The notes beneath the pieces are model-generated. The model was not told the DNA's origin, made no database searches, and saw only the letters and a list, made by a program, of their open reading frames with translations. Made by a program: the position numbers and the translations under genes. From positions 1 through 14,047 of the forward strand of contig CABUOF010000053.1 in the NCBI GenBank assembly GCA_902493125.1: a stretch of 14,047 nt of DNA, written 5' to 3'. Each line of letters begins with the position of its first letter. Within the stretch, counting starts at the first letter, position 1. This document shows positions 1 to 6,436 of the stretch, one piece after another. This stretch comes from an uncultured Collinsella sp. (GTDB lineage: Bacteria > Actinomycetota > Coriobacteriia > Coriobacteriales > Coriobacteriaceae).

Positions 1-522
1 GCGACCTCGGTCATCATTCTGCCCAACAACGGCAACATCCGTATGGCCGCCGAGGCCGCTGCCTCAGCCTGTACCGACAAGAAGGTCGCCGTCGTTCCCA
101 CCAAGACCGTTCCGCAGGCCTTCTCCGCGCTGTTCGCCGTCCTGCCCGATTCCGAGCTCGAGGATGCCGTTGCCGCTATGGTCGACGCCATCAGCGAGGT
201 CCGCGATGGCGAGGTCACCCGCGCCGTGCGCGATTCCAGCGCCTCTGACGGCTCGCCGATTCACTCCGGTGACGTCATGGGTATCATCGCCGGCTCCATC
301 GATGTGGTCGGCTCCGACGTGAAGCAGGTCACGCTCGATTGCATCAACCGCATGCAGGAGGAAGAGGAGGGTGACGCGCTGACGATTCTGGCCGGCGAGG
401 AGCTGTCCGATGAGGCCTTCCAGGAGATCGTCGACGCCATTGAGGAGGCTCAGCCCGACCTGGAGATCGACGCCCATCGTGGCGAGCAGCCGCTCTATCC
501 CGTGATCTTCTCGATCGAGTAG
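1..522 (+). CDS. fakA: Fatty acid kinase catalytic subunit FakA (DAK/YloV family), C-terminal part
   Basis: The frame is open from the first base, so this is the last 173 residues of a gene that begins outside the window; the ATG at 43 is internal. FakA, with an acyl-carrying FakB partner, phosphorylates fatty acids to acyl-phosphates that PlsX/PlsY feed into phospholipid synthesis. The fragment opens with VIILPNNGNI, followed by VAVVPTKTVPQAFSAL and, at the extreme C-terminus, GEQPLYPVIFSIE. All three match the C-terminal domain of the YloV/FakA family as I know it. The N-terminal ATP-binding DhaL domain is not in view. The stop codon lies 10 bases before recG, suggesting co-transcription. 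A fakA-recG pairing is common in Gram-positive bacteria. A DAK-family dihydroxyacetone kinase is less likely because of the PNN and QPLYP motifs. Confidence 0.88.
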   Translation, partial: ATSVIILPNNGNIRMAAEAAASACTDKKVAVVPTKTVPQAFSALFAVLPDSELEDAVAAMVDAISEVRDGEVTRAVRDSSASDGSPIHSGDVMGIIAGSIDVVGSDVKQVTLDCINRMQEEEEGDALTILAGEELSDEAFQEIVDAIEEAQPDLEIDAHRGEQPLYPVIFSIE

Positions 523-532
523 GCAACTGCCC

Positions 533-2704
533 ATGTCCGAGCTGTGCTCCGTGCCGCGCGTCTCGGAGCGCTTTGCCCAGAGCAATGCGCTCGACGAGGA
601 TATCGCGCGACTCAAATATGTTTCGGGTAAACGTGAGGAGGCCCTTCGCCGTCTGGGAATTCGGACGGTGGGGGACCTCCTTCTCCATATTCCTCATCGA
701 TACCTCGACTTTACCCGTTCGTGGTCCATCGAGATGGCGCCCATCGGTACCGTGTGCACCATCATCGCCACGGTCGACCGCATCGTCCAAAAGCAGCCGC
801 GTCCGCGCATGCAGGTGACCGAGGTCTCACTCGTTGACGAGACGGGCGTGCTGCAGGTCGCCTTTTTCCGCCAGCCATGGATTGCCCAGCAGTTTAAGCA
901 GGGAGACCGCCTGGCCGTGATGGGTAAGGTCGAGTTTGCCTACGGTTTTAAGCAGATGGCCTCGCCGCATTTCGAAAAGCTCGAGGACGGGCGCGCCGCA
1001 GGCACCATTCTGCCGGTCCATTACGTGAGTGATGGCGTGAGCCAGGCGTGGATGCGCCGCATCGTTAGCGGCGCGCTCGAGGTCGTCGGCAATCCGTTCG
1101 ATCCGATTCCCGCGCCGCTGCGCGCAAAGCGGAAGCTCATGAGCAATGCCCGCGCGTTGCGTTCGATCCACTTTCCCTCGAGCATGGCTGAGCGCGACAT
1201 CGCACGCCGGCGTCTTGCCTACGAGGAGTGCCTCTACCTGCAGCTGGCGCTGCGTCTGCGCAACGACGGCGGACTGGTCGATGTGGTGCCCTATGCCCAC
1301 ACCGCGGGCGAGCATCTGGGCGCGCTTAAACAGGCCCTTCCGTTTTCGCTGAGCGACGAGCAGGAGGCCGCATTCCAAGACATCCTGCATGACATGTGCG
1401 ATGGCGGGCGCGTGATGAACCGTCTGCTGCTGGGCGATGTCGGTACCGGTAAGACCGCCGTTGCCGCCTGTGCGCTGGCTGTGGCTGCCGATAGCGGCAC
1501 GCAGGCCTGCGCTATGGCGCCCACGGGCGTGCTGGCGCGCCAATATGCTGATAAGACCGGCCCCTTGCTCTCTCAGGCCGGTATAACGTGGGCGCTGCTG
1601 ACGGGTGCCACTCCGGCGGCCGAGCGCGAGCGGATCCATGAGCAGCTGCAGTCCGGCGAGCTCGATGTCCTCTTTGGCACCCATGCGGTCCTTTCGGATG
1701 ACGTTACGTTCAAGCATCTGTCGCTTGTTGTCATCGACGAGCAACACCGCTTTGGCGTAGGCCAGCGCAACGCCCTACGCGCGAAGGGCCCCGGTGCCGA
1801 TCTGCTCGTTATGACGGCAACGCCCATCCCGCGTACGCTGGCGCTTTCGGTCTACGGCGATCTGGACACGAGCATCATCCGCCATCGGCCAGTCCCTGGC
1901 GCCGGCGTGACGACACGCGTGCTCACCGAGTCGAGCCGTGACCTCGCCTATGGCGCCATCCGCGAGGCGCATGAAAAGGGTCAGCAGGCCTACGTGATTT
2001 GCCCGCTCGTGGAGCCGAGTGACTCGGCCGATGAACTGGAAGACGTGCCCGGTATCGCCCGCGACGACGAGGGCCGCGTGACGGTCCCCGTGCCGCTGCA
2101 CGATACGGCGACCGAGCTCGACCGACTGCGTCTGGCGTTGCCGGGGCTTACCGTCGAGCGCCTTCACGGCCGTATGCCAGCGGGGGAGAAGGACCAGGTT
2201 ATCGATGCCTTCAAGCGTGGCGAGATTGACGTGCTTGTCTCGACTACGGTGGTCGAGGTGGGCGTCGACGTGCCCAACGCCACCGTCATGGTCATCGAAA
2301 ACGGCGAGCGCTTTGGTTTGGCTGCCCTGCATCAGCTGCGCGGCCGCGTGGGCCGTGGCGGCGTGTCGGGCACGTGCCTGGTCATGACGCACTCCAAGGG
2401 CAACGGCGGCGCATCGGCGGCGCAAGATCGTCTGCAATCGCTCGAAAAAACCTCGGATGGCTTTACGCTCGCCCAGATGGACCTGCGTCTGCGCCACGAG
2501 GGCGAAATCCTGGGGTACCGTCAGCATGGCGGTGTGACCTTTGTCGACCTGGATGCCGACGAGGAGCTGATCGAGTGGGCCCATTTGGACGCGGTCGAGC
2601 TCTTGCGGTATGCTTGCACCCTTGACTCCGTGGCGACGCGCCCCCTGCGCGATGCGGTCGCCATGCGATATCGACACATTTTTAAGGAGGTCAGCGGAGG
2701 ATGA
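533..2704 (+). CDS. recG: ATP-dependent DNA helicase RecG
   Basis: RecG is a monomeric superfamily 2 helicase that remodels stalled replication forks and branched recombination intermediates. The 723-residue product is slightly longer than E. coli RecG (693). An N-terminal wedge/OB region covers roughly residues 25-160. Helicase motifs follow in order: Walker A GDVGTGKT (301-308), DEQH box (402-405), MTATPIPRTLAL (427-438), TTVVEVGVDVPNATVMVIEN (571-590), QLRGRVGRG (601-609) and the translocation-motif region GEILGYRQHG (657-666). Two departures from the commonest form are visible: RHEGE where LRGPGE is usual, and a loosely conserved acidic stretch around residues 495-525. The ATG at 533 has only a weak upstream purine run (GAGTAGG); the short gap after fakA suggests coupling. 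The end overlaps the rsmD start as ATGA. Confidence 0.97.
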   Translation: MSELCSVPRVSERFAQSNALDEDIARLKYVSGKREEALRRLGIRTVGDLLLHIPHRYLDFTRSWSIEMAPIGTVCTIIATVDRIVQKQPRPRMQVTEVSLVDETGVLQVAFFRQPWIAQQFKQGDRLAVMGKVEFAYGFKQMASPHFEKLEDGRAAGTILPVHYVSDGVSQAWMRRIVSGALEVVGNPFDPIPAPLRAKRKLMSNARALRSIHFPSSMAERDIARRRLAYEECLYLQLALRLRNDGGLVDVVPYAHTAGEHLGALKQALPFSLSDEQEAAFQDILHDMCDGGRVMNRLLLGDVGTGKTAVAACALAVAADSGTQACAMAPTGVLARQYADKTGPLLSQAGITWALLTGATPAAERERIHEQLQSGELDVLFGTHAVLSDDVTFKHLSLVVIDEQHRFGVGQRNALRAKGPGADLLVMTATPIPRTLALSVYGDLDTSIIRHRPVPGAGVTTRVLTESSRDLAYGAIREAHEKGQQAYVICPLVEPSDSADELEDVPGIARDDEGRVTVPVPLHDTATELDRLRLALPGLTVERLHGRMPAGEKDQVIDAFKRGEIDVLVSTTVVEVGVDVPNATVMVIENGERFGLAALHQLRGRVGRGGVSGTCLVMTHSKGNGGASAAQDRLQSLEKTSDGFTLAQMDLRLRHEGEILGYRQHGGVTFVDLDADEELIEWAHLDAVELLRYACTLDSVATRPLRDAVAMRYRHIFKEVSGG

Positions 2705-3351
2705 GAATCATCGGCGGCGAATGGCGCGGTCGTAAGATCGAGGAGCCCCGTGGCCGCGATGTCACCCGCCCCACGACTGATCGCGTGCGCGAGGCGTGCG
2801 CATCTATGGTCATGTCGGCATTCGATTTCGATTTGGACGAGGTTCGCGTGCTAGACGCTTTTGGCGGCTCCGGTGCCTTAGGGTTAGAGATGCTCTCTCG
2901 TGGGGCCCGCTCGCTCACGACGTTCGAGATCGATCGCAACGCCGCGCGGCTCATTACCAAGAATATCGAGTCGCTCTGCCGTGACCGTGCGCGCTGGCGC
3001 GTGGTGACGGGTGACGTGCTGGCGAGCGCCTCGCGCGGCCGCGTGCCGGGCGGCCCCTTTGATCTGGTCCTGCTCGACCCGCCCTATGCTTTTGGTGCCG
3101 AGCCGGTCGAGGAACTGCTGCAGAACCTGGCTCAGCAGGGTCTGCTCACCCCGGGCGCCTATGCTCTGTTTGAGCATGCTGCCGCCGACGCGGGTGCACA
3201 TCCTGCCGGCTTTGTAACCGTGCGTAAGAAACGCTATGGCATCACCTCGGTCGACCTGCTCCGTTGGGTCGGCGAGGGCGAGGATGACGACATCGCCACC
3301 GATGCCGATGACAGCGACGGCACGACGTTTCAGGAGGATGCCCATGAGTGA
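2701..3351 (+). CDS. rsmD: 16S rRNA (guanine966-N2)-methyltransferase RsmD
   Basis: RsmD uses S-adenosylmethionine to methylate G966 of 16S rRNA during 30S assembly. The 216-residue protein begins MRIIGGEWRGRKI, typical of the family, with TRPTTDRVREA at 22-32. It carries the SAM-binding motif DAFGGSGALG at 52-61 and the catalytic DPPY motif at 126-129. The Rossmann fold ends near residue 190; an acidic tail rich in Asp and Glu (about 189-216) follows and is not part of the core fold. The start overlaps the recG stop (ATGA). AAGGAGG at 2684-2690 lies 10 bases upstream, and a second GGAGG abuts the ATG. The 3' end overlaps coaD by 8 bases, so rsmD and coaD are probably translated from one message. 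The rsmD-coaD pair is widespread in bacteria. Confidence 0.95.
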   Translation: MRIIGGEWRGRKIEEPRGRDVTRPTTDRVREACASMVMSAFDFDLDEVRVLDAFGGSGALGLEMLSRGARSLTTFEIDRNAARLITKNIESLCRDRARWRVVTGDVLASASRGRVPGGPFDLVLLDPPYAFGAEPVEELLQNLAQQGLLTPGAYALFEHAAADAGAHPAGFVTVRKKRYGITSVDLLRWVGEGEDDDIATDADDSDGTTFQEDAHE

Positions 3352-3841
3352 CACCATTAATCGCGTCATCGTTCCGGGTACCTTCGATCCCATTACGTTT
3401 GGCCATATCGACGTCATCCGACGCGCCCGCCGCATTTTTCCCAGTGTGATCGTGGCCGTTGCCGAGTCGCAGGGCAAAAACGGCGTGGGTACCACTTTCA
3501 CGCTCGATGAACGCGTGGCGCTGGCCCGTGAGGCACTCGGTGATATTGATGGCGTCGAGGTCCTGCCCTTTACTGGACTGCTCGTCGACTTTGCTCGCGA
3601 GCAGGGTGCCGGTGCCGTGGTCAAGGGCCTGCGCGCCATGACCGACTTTGAGTATGAGCTGCAGCAAGCCGACCTCAACTACCGCTTGGATAACGAGCTG
3701 GAGTCCATCTTTGTCATGAGTGCTCCGCAGTATGGCTACATCTCGAGCTCGGTGGTACGCCAGATCGCCTCGCTCGGTAGTGACGTTTCGACGTTTGTGC
3801 CGGCTAATGTGGTCGAGGCGCTTAAACATCGCTTTTCGTGA
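3344..3841 (+). CDS. coaD: Phosphopantetheine adenylyltransferase CoaD
   Basis: CoaD catalyses the penultimate step of coenzyme A synthesis: it transfers AMP from ATP to 4'-phosphopantetheine, giving dephospho-CoA. The 165-residue product matches the family length of about 160. The nucleotidyltransferase motif appears as VPGTFDPITFGH with the T-x-G-H signature at 18-21. KGLRAMTDFEYE (94-105) and YISSSVVRQIA (132-142) are the other family hallmarks. I chose the ATG at 3344 because AGGAGG at 3332-3337 sits 6 bases upstream and the family N-terminus begins here. The same frame stays open further upstream inside rsmD, but that extension would be unrelated sequence. CoA made here supplies the phosphopantetheine arm of the acyl carrier protein encoded downstream at 6437. 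Confidence 0.96.
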   Translation: MSDTINRVIVPGTFDPITFGHIDVIRRARRIFPSVIVAVAESQGKNGVGTTFTLDERVALAREALGDIDGVEVLPFTGLLVDFAREQGAGAVVKGLRAMTDFEYELQQADLNYRLDNELESIFVMSAPQYGYISSSVVRQIASLGSDVSTFVPANVVEALKHRFS

Positions 3842-3851
3842 CGTTTTTTAT

Positions 3852-3874
3852 TGCCAGGTGGCATGTGGTAAACT
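3852..3874 (+). promoter_or_regulatory. Candidate extended -10 promoter with inverted repeat
   Basis: TGGTAAACT at 3866-3874 fits an extended -10 element (TG, one base, then TAAACT). No good -35 hexamer lies 16-18 bases upstream. Just upstream, TGCCA-GG-TGGCA (3852-3863) forms a 12-base inverted repeat that would lie under RNA polymerase and could be an operator. The site is in the 68-base gap between coaD and the next gene, whose ATG is at 3910. This is pattern-based inference only. Confidence 0.45.
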
Positions 3875-3909
3875 AGCACGATGATATGTTACCTATGAAA
3901 GGAGACCGG

Positions 3910-4407
3910 ATGCCGGGCGAGAATTTTCCTGGCGATAGGATCGTCAGCTTGGTCGATGAGCTCGAAGGGCTGATCGAGGAAGCCAAGCCGCCTTTCGGCA
4001 AGAACGCTCAGTTCAAGGTCATCGACGCCGACGTGTTCTTCAACATCCTCGACGAGATCCGCATGAGCTATCCCGAGGAGTGGCAGAAGTCCCGCCGTAT
4101 TCTTAAGGAGCGCGAGGAGCTTATGGCTTCCGCCGCCGCTCAGGCCGATTCCATCATCGCCGACGCTCAGCAGCAGGCCCTCACCATTGCCGGTGAGCAG
4201 GAGATCGTCCGCCTTGCGCAGCAGCAGGCCGACGACATCCGCGATCGTGCCCAGCAGTATGAGCGCGAGACGCGTTATGCTGCCGAGGACTACGCAGAGC
4301 AGGTCTTTACGCACCTGGAGGAGAACCTTAAGAGCCTGACCGGCACCGTTACCCGTTGCCGTCAGCAGCTCAACGAGGGTGCCGCCCAACAGAATGGTCA
4401 GTGGTAA
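3910..4407 (+). CDS. SepIVA-like coiled-coil protein (DivIVA-related)
   Basis: The 165-residue protein has no transmembrane segment or enzyme motif. Residues 10-57 resemble the N-terminal region of mycobacterial SepIVA: a LVDELEGLIEEA helix, then a segment ending IDADVFFNILDEIRMSYPEE. A long Ala/Gln/Glu-rich helix (about 58-150) follows, with repeated QAD, DAQ and AQQ patterns typical of a coiled coil. The C-terminus LEENLKSLTGTVTRCRQQL also resembles SepIVA. SepIVA is a septation and cell-envelope factor in mycobacteria (Rv2927c), encoded beside DUF177 as here, so a role in division or polar growth is inferred. This version is clearly shorter than the mycobacterial protein. The start at 3910 has AAAGGAG at 3898-3904; the ATG at 3886 has no ribosome binding site. 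The stop overlaps the next start as TAATG. The resemblance is from memory and unaligned. Confidence 0.7.
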   Translation: MPGENFPGDRIVSLVDELEGLIEEAKPPFGKNAQFKVIDADVFFNILDEIRMSYPEEWQKSRRILKEREELMASAAAQADSIIADAQQQALTIAGEQEIVRLAQQQADDIRDRAQQYERETRYAAEDYAEQVFTHLEENLKSLTGTVTRCRQQLNEGAAQQNGQW

Positions 4408-4961
4408 TGGCTGAGTTCCCGAGCGTTACCGTCGATCTTTCCGAGCAGCTCGAGTTTCCTGGAGATTCATATCCGCTGACCGGTAAGGTTGATGTCGCCA
4501 CGTACACGGTGGGCGAGAAGGAGTATCAGCTACAGGACGGCATCGACTATGACGTTGTCTTTACCAATGCCGGTACCGGTGTCTTGCTCACGGGCATGGT
4601 TCGCGCGCATGCCACCGGCGAGTGCGACCGTTGCTTGGAACCCGCCTCGTTTGATATCGCCGGCGAGATCGAGGAGTTCTACCTCTTTGAGGAGCCCGAG
4701 GATCCCGAGGCCTACGAGGATGGCTACGAGCTCCTGGGTGAGGATCGCATCGTCGATCTGGGCGAGCCCATCAATGACGCGGTCGTTATGGACATGCCGT
4801 TTGTGGTGCTCTGCAAGCCCGATTGCCGCGGTCTGTGCCCCACTTGCGGTTGCAATCTCAACGTTGAGCAATGCGATTGCGCCTCCCAGGCAGAGGCAGA
4901 ATGGGCCGCTGCCACGGAAAATCCATTTGCAGCATTGAAGAATCTCAAGCTTGATGAGTAA
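4407..4961 (+). CDS. DUF177 (YceD-like) protein
   Basis: This 184-residue protein belongs to the DUF177/YceD family, which is nearly always encoded immediately upstream of rpmF, as here. YceD-type proteins are associated with 23S rRNA accumulation in bacteria and plastids; the biochemical role remains unclear. Visible signatures are ATGECDRCLEP (69-79) with Cys73 and Cys76, an acidic middle (about 89-121), and a Cys-rich C-terminus LCKPDCRGLCPTCGCNLN (135-152) followed by C156 and C158. The Cys pattern suggests one or more bound zinc ions. The start codon overlaps the upstream stop (TAATG) without a clear ribosome binding site, so translation is probably coupled to the SepIVA-like gene. A GTG at 4401, two codons earlier, is an alternative start. 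Confidence 0.9.
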   Translation: MAEFPSVTVDLSEQLEFPGDSYPLTGKVDVATYTVGEKEYQLQDGIDYDVVFTNAGTGVLLTGMVRAHATGECDRCLEPASFDIAGEIEEFYLFEEPEDPEAYEDGYELLGEDRIVDLGEPINDAVVMDMPFVVLCKPDCRGLCPTCGCNLNVEQCDCASQAEAEWAAATENPFAALKNLKLDE

Positions 4962-4966
4962 AACTG

Positions 4967-4975
4967 TGGTAGTAT
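4967..4975 (+). promoter_or_regulatory. Candidate extended -10 promoter for rpmF
   Basis: TGGTAGTAT is a good extended -10 match (TG, one base, TAGTAT), 51 bases before the rpmF ATG and just after the DUF177 stop. No convincing -35 hexamer is spaced correctly. The same TGGTA core occurs before the SepIVA-like gene (3866-3874). A dedicated promoter would let this ribosomal protein be made in excess of its upstream neighbours; that is inference. Confidence 0.5.
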
Positions 4976-5025
4976 CGCTACTTGCGCGTAATCGCCACAC
5001 TGGATAGTTCATAAGGAAGGTCACT

Positions 5026-5205
5026 ATGCCCGTACCTAAACAAAAGCAGGGTCGTATCCGCACTCACACCCGTCGTTCCGCCAACATGAAGATCTCGGCT
5101 GCGGCTCAGTCCACGTGCCCCCGTTGCGGTGCTGTCAAGCTCCCGCATCACGTGTGCCCCAGCTGCGGTTTCTACAAGGACCGCGAGGTTATCGTTACCG
5201 AGTAA
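5026..5205 (+). CDS. rpmF: 50S ribosomal protein bL32
   Basis: bL32 is a small zinc-ribbon protein of the large ribosomal subunit near the exit-tunnel side. The 59-residue product begins MPVPKQKQGRIRTHTRRS, the usual basic N-terminus, and has a four-Cys zinc ribbon: CPRC at 31-34 and CPSC at 44-47. This is the zinc-binding (C+) form, as opposed to the Cys-less paralogue some bacteria use under zinc limitation. AAGGAAGG at 5013-5020 lies 5 bases before the ATG. The gene follows DUF177 and precedes plsX, a classic arrangement. Its stop codon lies inside an inverted repeat that runs into a possible promoter for plsX. Confidence 0.97.
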   Translation: MPVPKQKQGRIRTHTRRSANMKISAAAQSTCPRCGAVKLPHHVCPSCGFYKDREVIVTE

Positions 5206-5214
5206 CGGTATACT
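5190..5214 (+). promoter_or_regulatory. Possible plsX promoter -10 with overlapping inverted repeat
   Basis: TATACT at 5209-5214 is a strong -10 hexamer match just downstream of the rpmF stop, but no good -35 box lies 16-18 bases upstream. Overlapping it, CGTTAC-CGA-GTAACG (5193-5207) extends outward to 9-base arms (5190-5210) with one T-G wobble. The arrangement looks like a promoter whose -10 is flanked by an operator, but it could be a chance repeat at the end of rpmF. Confidence 0.35.
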
Positions 5215-5245
5215 CTGGATACGATGCCGTTCCAACTGGAACCAC

Positions 5246-5277
5246 AATGGCCGGCTCATTGAGTCGGCCATTTTTGT
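5246..5277 (+). terminator. Rho-independent terminator or attenuator between rpmF and plsX
   Basis: AATGGCCG (5246-5253) pairs with CGGCCATT (5265-5272). The interior can extend the stem by one G-T wobble and three further pairs (CTC with GAG) around an ATT loop. A run of five T residues at 5271-5275 follows, overlapping the last two stem bases. This is a good intrinsic terminator form. It ends 3 bases before the plsX ribosome binding site, so it either ends the rpmF message or acts as an attenuator for plsX if transcription begins near 5221. Confidence 0.8.
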
Positions 5278-5292
5278 ATAAGGAGCATGTAT

Positions 5293-6312
5293 ATGAGTAA
5301 CGTTCGCGTTTGTGTAGACGTTGTGGGCGGAGACGAGAAACCTCAGGTTGTTCTCGATGGTATCGAGGCTGCGCTTGCCGCCGATCCCGATATCGAGGTC
5401 TTGGCAGCTGGCCCCGCCGATATCGTCAATCCCTTTGCAGCTTCTCACGCACGTGTTGAGGCCCTTGAGGCACCTGACGTTATCGCCATGGATGACGATC
5501 CCATCCGCGCCGTGATGACCAAACGCAAGTCTTCGATCGTGCTGTCGTGCCGCGCCATTAAGAAGGGCAACGCGGATGCGTTCTTCTCCGCCGGCTCGAC
5601 CGGTGCCATGACCGCCGCTGCCACCGCCTACGTGACGCCGTTTAGGTATCAGGCCGAAGGCAAGAAGCAGCCGGTGCGCCCCTGTCTGACCAATGCGCTG
5701 CCAAATCGCGCCGGTGGTCTGACGGTGCTGTGCGACATGGGTGCCAACCCCGATGTCGAGGTTGACGATATGGTGCGCTTTGCGCAGATGGGCAGCGCCT
5801 ATGCCCGCGTCGTCCTGGGTATTGAGCATCCCCGTGTGGGCCTGCTCGCCAATGGCACCGAGGACGAGAAGGGTTCCAACTTCACCAAGGCCTGTTTCCC
5901 TGCTATGAAGGCCGCGGTTCCGGGCTTTGTTGGTAACTGCGAGGGAACGGACATCACCTCGGGCAATTTCGATGTCGTCGTTGCCGATGGCATGTCGGGC
6001 AATATTGCGCTCAAGGCTACCGAGGGCGCTGCCAAGTTTTTGCTGCAGGAGCTCAAGGGCGCCTTTATGTCTTCGCTCGGCACCAAGATTGCCGCGCTGC
6101 TCATCAAAAAGCAGATGCGCGAGATTAAAGCCAAGCTTTCGGGCGACGCCAAGGGCGGCGCGATTCTTTTGGGCCTGCGCGGCGTGGTCTTGATCGGCCA
6201 CGGCGCCACCTCGGTCGAGGCTGTCAAAAACGGTACGCTCGCGGCGGCCGAAGCCGTACGTGCCGGGCTGGTCGAGAATGTCGCCAACTCTATGGACGGT
6301 ATCGTTTTATAA
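5293..6312 (+). CDS. plsX: Phosphate acyltransferase PlsX
   Basis: PlsX is a peripheral membrane enzyme that interconverts acyl-ACP and acyl-phosphate, the donor used by PlsY for the first step of phospholipid synthesis. The 339-residue product has family length and hallmarks: VDVVGGDEKP (8-17), AGSTGAMTAAA (100-110), CDMGANPDVE (147-156), GLLANGTEDEKGS (183-195), VVVADGMSGNIALK (228-241) and GGAILLGLRGVVLIGHGATS (288-307). The start motif is VDVVGGD where VDAMGGD is commonest. ATG 5293 is preferred over ATG 5287 because AAGGAG (5280-5285) is 7 bases away, against only one. The substrate link is local: FakA supplies acyl-phosphate from exogenous fatty acids, and acpP downstream supplies the carrier. 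A terminator-like hairpin lies directly upstream. Confidence 0.96.
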   Translation: MSNVRVCVDVVGGDEKPQVVLDGIEAALAADPDIEVLAAGPADIVNPFAASHARVEALEAPDVIAMDDDPIRAVMTKRKSSIVLSCRAIKKGNADAFFSAGSTGAMTAAATAYVTPFRYQAEGKKQPVRPCLTNALPNRAGGLTVLCDMGANPDVEVDDMVRFAQMGSAYARVVLGIEHPRVGLLANGTEDEKGSNFTKACFPAMKAAVPGFVGNCEGTDITSGNFDVVVADGMSGNIALKATEGAAKFLLQELKGAFMSSLGTKIAALLIKKQMREIKAKLSGDAKGGAILLGLRGVVLIGHGATSVEAVKNGTLAAAEAVRAGLVENVANSMDGIVL

Positions 6313-6359
6313 GAGCGAGTTAGAGCGCTGTTATGTGCTTCGCGGCGCACGTCGTGGGG

Positions 6360-6365
6360 TAGAAT
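6360..6365 (+). promoter_or_regulatory. Candidate -10 box of an acpP promoter
   Basis: TAGAAT, preceded by TGGGG, resembles a -10 hexamer in the 124-base gap between plsX and acpP. No convincing -35 element is seen about 17 bases upstream. If used, transcription would start near 6372, leaving a leader of roughly 65 bases that contains the palindrome at 6379-6400. ACP is usually needed in large amounts, so its own promoter is plausible, but this rests on one hexamer. Confidence 0.4.
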
Positions 6366-6378
6366 CAGAACCGTGTCT

Positions 6379-6407
6379 TGGTACCGCCCGGGCGGTACCA
6401 TTCTTTT
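6379..6407 (+). promoter_or_regulatory. 22-bp perfect palindrome with T-rich tail in the acpP leader
   Basis: Bases 6379-6400 form a perfect palindrome; the left arm is TGGTACCGCCC and the right arm is its exact reverse complement. TTCTTTT follows at 6401-6407. As RNA it would fold into a very stable hairpin with a short CCGG loop, resembling an intrinsic terminator of plsX or an attenuator of acpP. As DNA, the symmetry suits a dimeric repressor near the start of transcription. The sequence alone cannot choose between these. Confidence 0.65.
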
Positions 6408-6436
6408 GGTATTCATGCACTATGAGAGGAAGCGCT

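Noticed and set aside
827..1747. Long - strand open frame across recG (also 1775-2677)
   Set aside because: It mirrors recG codons in a GC-rich genome, has no ribosome binding site or family motifs, and overlaps a certain gene completely.
3236..3343. N-terminal extension of coaD
   Set aside because: The frame is open upstream, but this part translates to unrelated sequence inside rsmD, while AGGAGG and the family N-terminus mark the ATG at 3344.
5115..5300. 61-codon + frame from rpmF across the terminator hairpin
   Set aside because: It overlaps rpmF out of frame and reads through the hairpin; no ribosome binding site or similarity.
4978..6201. 407-codon - strand open frame opposite rpmF and plsX
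   Set aside because: Composition is that of an antisense shadow; both + strand genes are clearly recognisable.
6260..6436. N-terminal extension of acpP
   Set aside because: It would run through the palindrome and the plsX 3' end; ACPs are about 80 residues and the ATG at 6437 has its own ribosome binding site.
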